The translations under genes were made by a program, and so were the position numbers. A DNA stretch of 13,914 nucleotides from an uncultured Shinella sp. (GTDB taxonomy: Bacteria > Pseudomonadota > Alphaproteobacteria > Rhizobiales > Rhizobiaceae), in the NCBI GenBank assembly GCA_946481465.1, contig CAMLOC010000024.1, forward strand, positions 1 through 13,914, read 5' to 3'. Under the pieces are notes generated by a model. It saw nothing but the letters and a program-made list of their open reading frames with translations, ran no database searches and was not told the origin of the DNA. Below are positions 11,425 through 13,914 of this stretch, piece by piece. Every line of letters starts with the position of its first letter. Position 1 is the first letter of the stretch.

Positions 11425-12165
11425 ATGAACAATCCGAAAATTCAGCCCGATATTTCGGATATAACTCGGAAGAGGCGCCGTCAACCCGTTGCATCCGAAA
11501 ATCCGGTAGGAAAGCGGTTGCTGGAGGCTTTAGGCGGCCGAGAATACGGGTGGCTGAGCAGCAAAACCGGAATTCCGGGCAGTACGCTCGGCGATTACGT
11601 TCAGAAGGGGATTTCTCGGGCCGACAACGCGTTGAAGATCGCAGACGCACTTGAAGTGTCGTTGGATTGGCTTCTCCGCGGGCACACCGTTCAATGCCCT
11701 GAGCGCCTGCCGGTGGACGCCTCACAGGCAGACTGGGTCGAAGTCCCCGAGATCGATCTTCGGACCATCACGGACACGAACAAGGGCGATGTGATCGCAA
11801 GAACGGTGTTTCGTCGCGATTGGCTAAATCGCTCCTTTGGTAGGGATCGCGGACTTTGGACGGCGAGGCTGCCTGGGGACTATCCGCCGTTGAGCCTTTT
11901 GGAAGGTGATGACGTGATCTGCTGCGACACGTCACGCGAGGAGTTGCTTGAGCGGCAACTGTGCATTTGGAGATCGCCGATCCTAGGCAAGCTCTTGATC
12001 GCGCGCTTCTCTTTCGTCCATCGCGGAAACCATGCCGTCGTCATCGAGGGCGGTGAGTACTGGGCGAACCCATACCTGGTCGAAGGAGACATTCGCGACG
12101 GACTGGGAGCCGATCTGCTTCCAGTGGGGCGCATTCTAGGACGGCCGCTGGCCCCCATACGCTGA
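11425..12165 (+). CDS. Phage repressor: HTH plus S24/LexA-like domain with altered catalytic residues
   Basis: Up to 246 residues. An HTH lies about residues 29-85 (GKRLLEALGGREYGWLSSKTGIPGSTLGDYV, then ALKIADALEVSLDWLLRG), followed by a linker and a CI/LexA-type S24 domain (about 105-240). In that domain the usual GDSM.P box reads GDYPPLSLLEGDDV, putting Tyr153 where the nucleophile Ser is expected. The strand that normally carries the Lys reads LLIARF (Ala193). RecA-stimulated self-cleavage is therefore unlikely. It runs opposite to the early operon and is the probable lysogeny master repressor. The start is uncertain: ATG 11425 abuts the ner ATG and lacks a ribosome site, whereas TTG 11518 has AGGAAAG 5-6 nt upstream. 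No other in-frame Met exists. Confidence 0.85.
   Translation: MNNPKIQPDISDITRKRRRQPVASENPVGKRLLEALGGREYGWLSSKTGIPGSTLGDYVQKGISRADNALKIADALEVSLDWLLRGHTVQCPERLPVDASQADWVEVPEIDLRTITDTNKGDVIARTVFRRDWLNRSFGRDRGLWTARLPGDYPPLSLLEGDDVICCDTSREELLERQLCIWRSPILGKLLIARFSFVHRGNHAVVIEGGEYWANPYLVEGDIRDGLGADLLPVGRILGRPLAPIR
11458..11484 (-). promoter_or_regulatory. Candidate early promoter (Pe) for the ner-muA-mor operon
   Basis: On the minus strand a -35 box TTGACG (11484-11479) and a -10 box TATATC (11463-11458) are separated by 15 bp. Transcription would start near 11451 and give a leader of about 27 nt to the ner ATG. The short spacer may make the promoter weak or activator-assisted; TATCCG with a 17-bp spacer is the alternative -10. 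Confidence 0.5.
11460..11465 (+). promoter_or_regulatory. Candidate -10 box of the repressor promoter (Pc)
   Basis: TATAAC on the plus strand overlaps the -10 of the opposed early promoter. No good -35 is seen 16-18 bp upstream. If used, transcription would start near 11472, downstream of the ATG at 11425, and would require the TTG start at 11518. Confidence 0.35.
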
Positions 12166-12181
12166 AATTGGAAGGAGCTTT

Positions 12182-12694
12182 ATGATTGGACACAAGGCCA
12201 AGCTTGGGTTGATTTTGACTGTAGCACTGAGTGCGCCATCGTCGCTGGCAGCTCAGGAAGGTGCTCAGTCAAACTGGGCCTATCGAGAGCAAGTCGATCC
12301 AGTGTCGGACGCCGCAACCGCCTCGGCCTTCATCGTGTCAGAAGACGGCCGGGGCAGGTTGAATATTAGCTGCAATGGCATTTACGGACCAACCCTGTCG
12401 CTTCAGTACATCACTTCATCCTATTTGGGTGTCGTCCCTCACATGGTGGCGGTACGCATAGGCGAAGGTGCGCCAGCTGAGTCTTATTCTTGGGAGTACA
12501 CGTCGAAGGGCGCCTATATCACGAAGCCGGAATTCCTGGCCCTTTTCGCATCCCTGATCAGCACCGGGAAAGACAGAATATTCGTCCGCGCTCTGAATTA
12601 CGAACTCCAGCCCGTCGACGCAGTTTTTCAGTCGATCGATGCGAAGAGCGCCATGGATCGCGTTCAGGCCGTTTGCGATAGGGCTGCGAAGTAG
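12182..12694 (+). CDS. Exported moron-like protein (170 aa)
   Basis: A signal peptide is clear: basic start (MIGHKAK), hydrophobic core (LGLILTVALSAPSSLA) and a cleavage site near LAA-Q (24/25). No lipobox, so a periplasmic or secreted product is expected. The mature part is beta-rich, opens with WAYREQVDPVSDAATASAF and has two Cys (C64 and C165) that could pair. This layout recalls small periplasmic proteins with a 'DpmtD...C...C' pattern seen near type VI secretion loci; I hold that weakly. AAGGAG lies 5 nt before the ATG, 16 nt after the repressor stop, so it is probably co-expressed in the lysogen. A cell-surface or superinfection-exclusion role is plausible but unproven. Confidence 0.82.
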   Translation: MIGHKAKLGLILTVALSAPSSLAAQEGAQSNWAYREQVDPVSDAATASAFIVSEDGRGRLNISCNGIYGPTLSLQYITSSYLGVVPHMVAVRIGEGAPAESYSWEYTSKGAYITKPEFLALFASLISTGKDRIFVRALNYELQPVDAVFQSIDAKSAMDRVQAVCDRAAK

Positions 12695-12720
12695 TGCTGC
12701 GCTATCAGGAGGACTTACGG

Positions 12721-12900
12721 ATGGACGAATGGCCGCCAGCTCTCGACATTGCGAAAGCCATGTCAGACCTCCTCGCGTCCAAGCTCGAAGAGCCCGAAGC
12801 TAGACAGATAACGATCTCTCGCGACGAAGCTGTCATATGCTTTGGGCTGATCAATGCCCTGGTCGAAGGCTTGGAGAATCAGGTTCCCCCAGGCGGATGA
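12721..12900 (+). CDS. Small acidic moron-like protein (59 aa)
   Basis: The ATG at 12721 is fixed by a strong AGGAGG 8 nt upstream; a GTG at 12694 in the same frame would read through that site and is rejected. The product is mostly helical (ALDIAKAMSDLLASKLEEPEA, then DEAVICFGLINALVEGLENQV), with no signal peptide. It follows the exported protein by 26 nt and is the last gene before the phage end. Family not recognised. Confidence 0.68.
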   Translation: MDEWPPALDIAKAMSDLLASKLEEPEARQITISRDEAVICFGLINALVEGLENQVPPGG

Positions 12901-13018
12901 AACGGCCGAAAATTTGTCCCACTTCCGATAGGCACCGGTCGGCCGAACTGCGCGCTACGCCGTCTTCAGCCCCCGGAATTCTGCGGTTTCGCGATGTGGC
13001 GCGCGCAAAACGCGAAGC

Positions 13019-13035
13019 GGGGCACCGATCGCCCC
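13019..13035 (+). terminator. Weak hairpin downstream of the moron genes
   Basis: GGGGC-accgatc-GCCCC forms a 5-bp GC stem with a 7-nt loop, followed by ACTTTCGT rather than a real U-tract. It could end transcription from the repressor/moron operon, but inefficiently. Confidence 0.25.
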
Positions 13036-13156
13036 ACTTTCGTCCCAGTTAGAAGAACCCCCACGACTTCTGAGAGGCACCTCAGAGGGCAGAAATCCGT
13101 CTCTGAGAGGCCCTTTAGGCGAAGCCACTGGACTCCAGCCGCTCTTGTCAGCCATC

Positions 13157-13181
13157 GTCTAAATCCGCCCGCACTTTAGAC
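13157..13181. repeat. 7-bp inverted repeat GTCTAAA/TTTAGAC in the phage end
   Basis: Perfect 7-bp arms are separated by 11 bp, about 125-150 bp inside the proposed phage terminus. A related CTTTAGG occurs at 13113-13119. This may be a protein-binding dyad of the end complex. Confidence 0.5.
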
Positions 13182-13240
13182 ACAGCGCCAACCGCACGAG
13201 CGACTCGGAAATGAGCCCAAAACCCACGGATTTCAGCCAT

Positions 13241-13280
13241 TCGGACCGGACCTCCCCGGATAATCCCGGATGTCCCCGGC
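13241..13280. repeat. Four tandem 10-bp repeats near the phage end
   Basis: The blocks tcggaccgga, cctccccgga, taatcccgga and tgtccccggc share the core CCCGGA in fixed 10-bp register. One helical turn per repeat puts all cores on the same face of the DNA, as for cooperative protein binding. The array lies 27-66 bp inside the proposed terminus. Confidence 0.65.
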
Positions 13281-13283
13281 ACT

Positions 13284-13297
13284 ACAGGAACTCCTGT
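13284..13297. repeat. 14-bp palindrome ACAGGA-AC-TCCTGT next to the phage end
   Basis: Perfect 6-bp inverted arms with a 2-bp centre, ending 9 bp before the proposed phage/host junction, where the end-proximal transposase site (L1 in Mu) would be expected. Confidence 0.55.
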
Positions 13298-13304
13298 CAC
13301 CTAA

Positions 13305-13311
13305 CACCCGG
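13305..13311. mobile_element. Proposed prophage left terminus (CA) and 5-bp target duplication (CCCGG)
   Basis: Mu-type elements end in 5'-TG...CA-3'. The last CA before uninterrupted comM coding sequence is at 13305-13306; read from the end inward the phage starts TGTTAGGTGACAGG. The next five bases, CCCGG (13307-13311), fit the CYSRG preference of Mu transposition, and they restore a plausible host reading frame (NNC-CCG-GTG, for example D-P-V). The other end of the prophage is outside the window, so the second copy of CCCGG cannot be seen. Confidence 0.55.
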
Positions 13312-13655
13312 TGCGCGCCGCCGATCTCGCCCTTCCCCCGCCCGAGGAGGGCTCCGAGCACGTCGCCGCCCGCGTCCGCACCGCCCGCACGATCCAGACC
13401 GCCCGCCTCGAAGGCACGGGCCTTCGCACCAATGCCGAACTCGACGGCGACCTGCTTGATCGCCACGCGATGCCGGACGAGGCCGGCCGCAAGCTGCTGA
13501 TGCAGGCTGCGGAAGCGATGCACCTCTCGGCGCGAGGCTATACGAGAATCCTCAGAGTGGCGCGCACCATAGCGGACCTTGCGTGCGCCGAAACGGTGGG
13601 GCGCATCCATGTGGCCGAGGCTCTGAGCTATCGGCGGCAGGCGCCGCGGGCCTAG
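13307..13655 (+). pseudogene. comM: comM/yifB-type Mg-chelatase ATPase, 3' fragment cut by prophage insertion
   Basis: About 115 codons of the C-terminal domain remain. Family-typical segments are VRAADLALPPPEEGSEHVAARV, then the long helical stretch to MPDEAGRKLLMQAAEAMHLSARGYTRILRVARTIADLA and the ending VAEALSYRR. Intact proteins are about 500 aa, so the AAA+ part with its Walker motifs must lie at the far side of the prophage. ComM is a branch-migration helicase that helps natural transformation in some bacteria. An in-frame TAA at 13302-13304, just inside the phage, marks the break. This fragment alone has no start and should be non-functional. Confidence 0.85.
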
Positions 13656-13693
13656 CTGGTCTTCCCCGGCATCGGGAGGAACTCAATCGAAGA

Positions 13694-13914
13694 TCAATCT
13701 TCCCAATCGAGCTGGCGCAGCACTTCGGCGATGACTCGCGGATCGTTGGCAAAGCCGAGGTGCGAGCAGCGCATGGACACTGCCCGGTCGCGCTGGCCGG
13801 CCCAGCCGCAGGCGGAGCGCGGGTGGATCACGCCGTCGCGCGGGCTCCACAAGGCTATCGTCGGCACTGGCGGCTTGACCGAGAAGTCGCACTCGACAGG
13901 CGGTTCGTCGACCG
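13694..13914 (-). CDS. Alpha/beta hydrolase, C-terminal part (runs off right edge)
   Basis: Only the last 72 codons are present. VPTIALWSPRDGVIHPRSA carries the strand and the usual catalytic Asp (SPRDGVI), and MRCSHLGFANDPRVIAEVLRQL carries the catalytic His (SHLGF), in the order expected for the end of an alpha/beta-hydrolase fold. It is convergent with comM, with 38 bp between the stop codons. This is host DNA outside the prophage. The substrate cannot be told from this part. A 14-bp palindrome, GAAGAT-CA-ATCTTC (13689-13702), spans its stop codon. Confidence 0.75.
   Translation of the reverse strand, partial: VDEPPVECDFSVKPPVPTIALWSPRDGVIHPRSACGWAGQRDRAVSMRCSHLGFANDPRVIAEVLRQLDWED

Larger units (their letters stand above)
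11433..11507. promoter_or_regulatory. Operator cluster between ner and repressor
   Basis: Three sites fit TCCGAA-N2-TTCGGA with mismatches in one half: 11433-11446 (TCCGAAAATTCAGC), 11446-11459 (CCCGATATTTCGGA) and 11494-11507 (TCCGAAAATCCGGT). The first two abut. The middle one overlaps both proposed -10 boxes and the last one lies upstream of the early -35. Arrangement and shared half-site point to binding sites for the phage repressor and/or Ner. Confidence 0.6.
12901..13306. other. Non-coding phage left terminus (transposase-binding end region)
   Basis: About 400 bp with no convincing gene, rich in repeats: two related 12-mers TTYGTCCCASTT (12913-12924, 13039-13050), two copies of TCTGAGAGGC (13069-13078, 13102-13111) with an inverted partial copy between, an inverted repeat GTCTAAA/TTTAGAC (13157-13181), four 10-bp repeats (13241-13280) and a 14-bp palindrome (13284-13297). 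In Mu the left end holds three MuA sites; some of these repeats may play that part. A 66-codon minus-strand ORF at 12955-13155 lacks support. Confidence 0.65.

Noticed and set aside
12955..13155. 66-codon minus-strand open frame in the phage end
   Set aside because: No good ribosome site, low-complexity product and it lies across the repeats of the terminus; not supported as a gene.
13241..13280. Tandem repeats as a CRISPR array
   Set aside because: Repeat unit is only 10 bp with no spacers and there are no cas genes.
13298..13299. Alternative phage end at the CA of CTGTCA
   Set aside because: Host sequence would then start with CCTAA, leaving an in-frame stop before the comM coding sequence.

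Overview
The window is the left (early) end of a Mu-like transposable prophage, integrated in the comM (yifB-type Mg-chelatase) gene of a high-GC alphaproteobacterium. The ComM C-terminus and the neighbouring alpha/beta-hydrolase tail look like those of Sphingomonadales. That host call comes from memory of protein families, not from a search. The prophage lies in reverse: its left terminus is near 13306 and its genome runs right to left, past the left edge of the window.

Layout in phage order. (1) 13307-13914 is host DNA: the 3' fragment of comM, then the C-terminus of a convergent alpha/beta hydrolase. (2) 12901-13306 is the non-coding phage terminus, with four 10-bp repeats, a 14-bp palindrome and other inverted repeats. 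The proposed junction reads ...CA|CCCGG, and CCCGG fits the CYSRG target preference of Mu. (3) 11425-12900 (+) is the lysogeny module: an S24-type repressor whose catalytic Ser and Lys appear to be replaced, followed by two accessory (moron-like) genes, one of them for an exported protein. (4) 11164-11424 (-) is a Ner-like regulator. The 11425-11517 stretch between it and a possible TTG start of the repressor carries opposed promoter-like elements and repeated TCCGAA-N2-TTCGGA operator-like sites.

(5) 11167-7080 (-) is an early block of twelve mostly small genes between ner and the transposase. It includes a ParB-like protein, a 98-aa protein that looks like the DNA-binding I-gamma domain of the MuA encoded downstream, a zinc-ribbon protein, a 40-aa basic protein and a CII-like protein. 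Nearly all overlap by 1-8 nt, so translational coupling is likely. (6) 7102-4087 is MuA (DDE transposase; D287, D352, E404) and MuB (AAA ATPase), with a 13-bp-stem hairpin between them. (7) 4090-2112 holds small membrane proteins, GemA, a DUF4258-like protein and a Mor-like activator, closed by a UUCG-loop terminator.

(8) 1987-356 is the lysis cassette: GH108 endolysin, two small membrane proteins (holin candidates), i-spanin and a nested o-spanin. (9) 359-1 holds a small conserved protein and the start of a TraR/DksA zinc-finger gene, leading toward the head genes.

The genes would work as a Mu-type switch. Repressor and Ner control the early operon; MuA and MuB carry out replicative transposition; Mor, at the end of the early transcript, turns on lysis and late genes. 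The most unusual items are the stand-alone MuA DNA-binding domain and the apparently uncleavable repressor.
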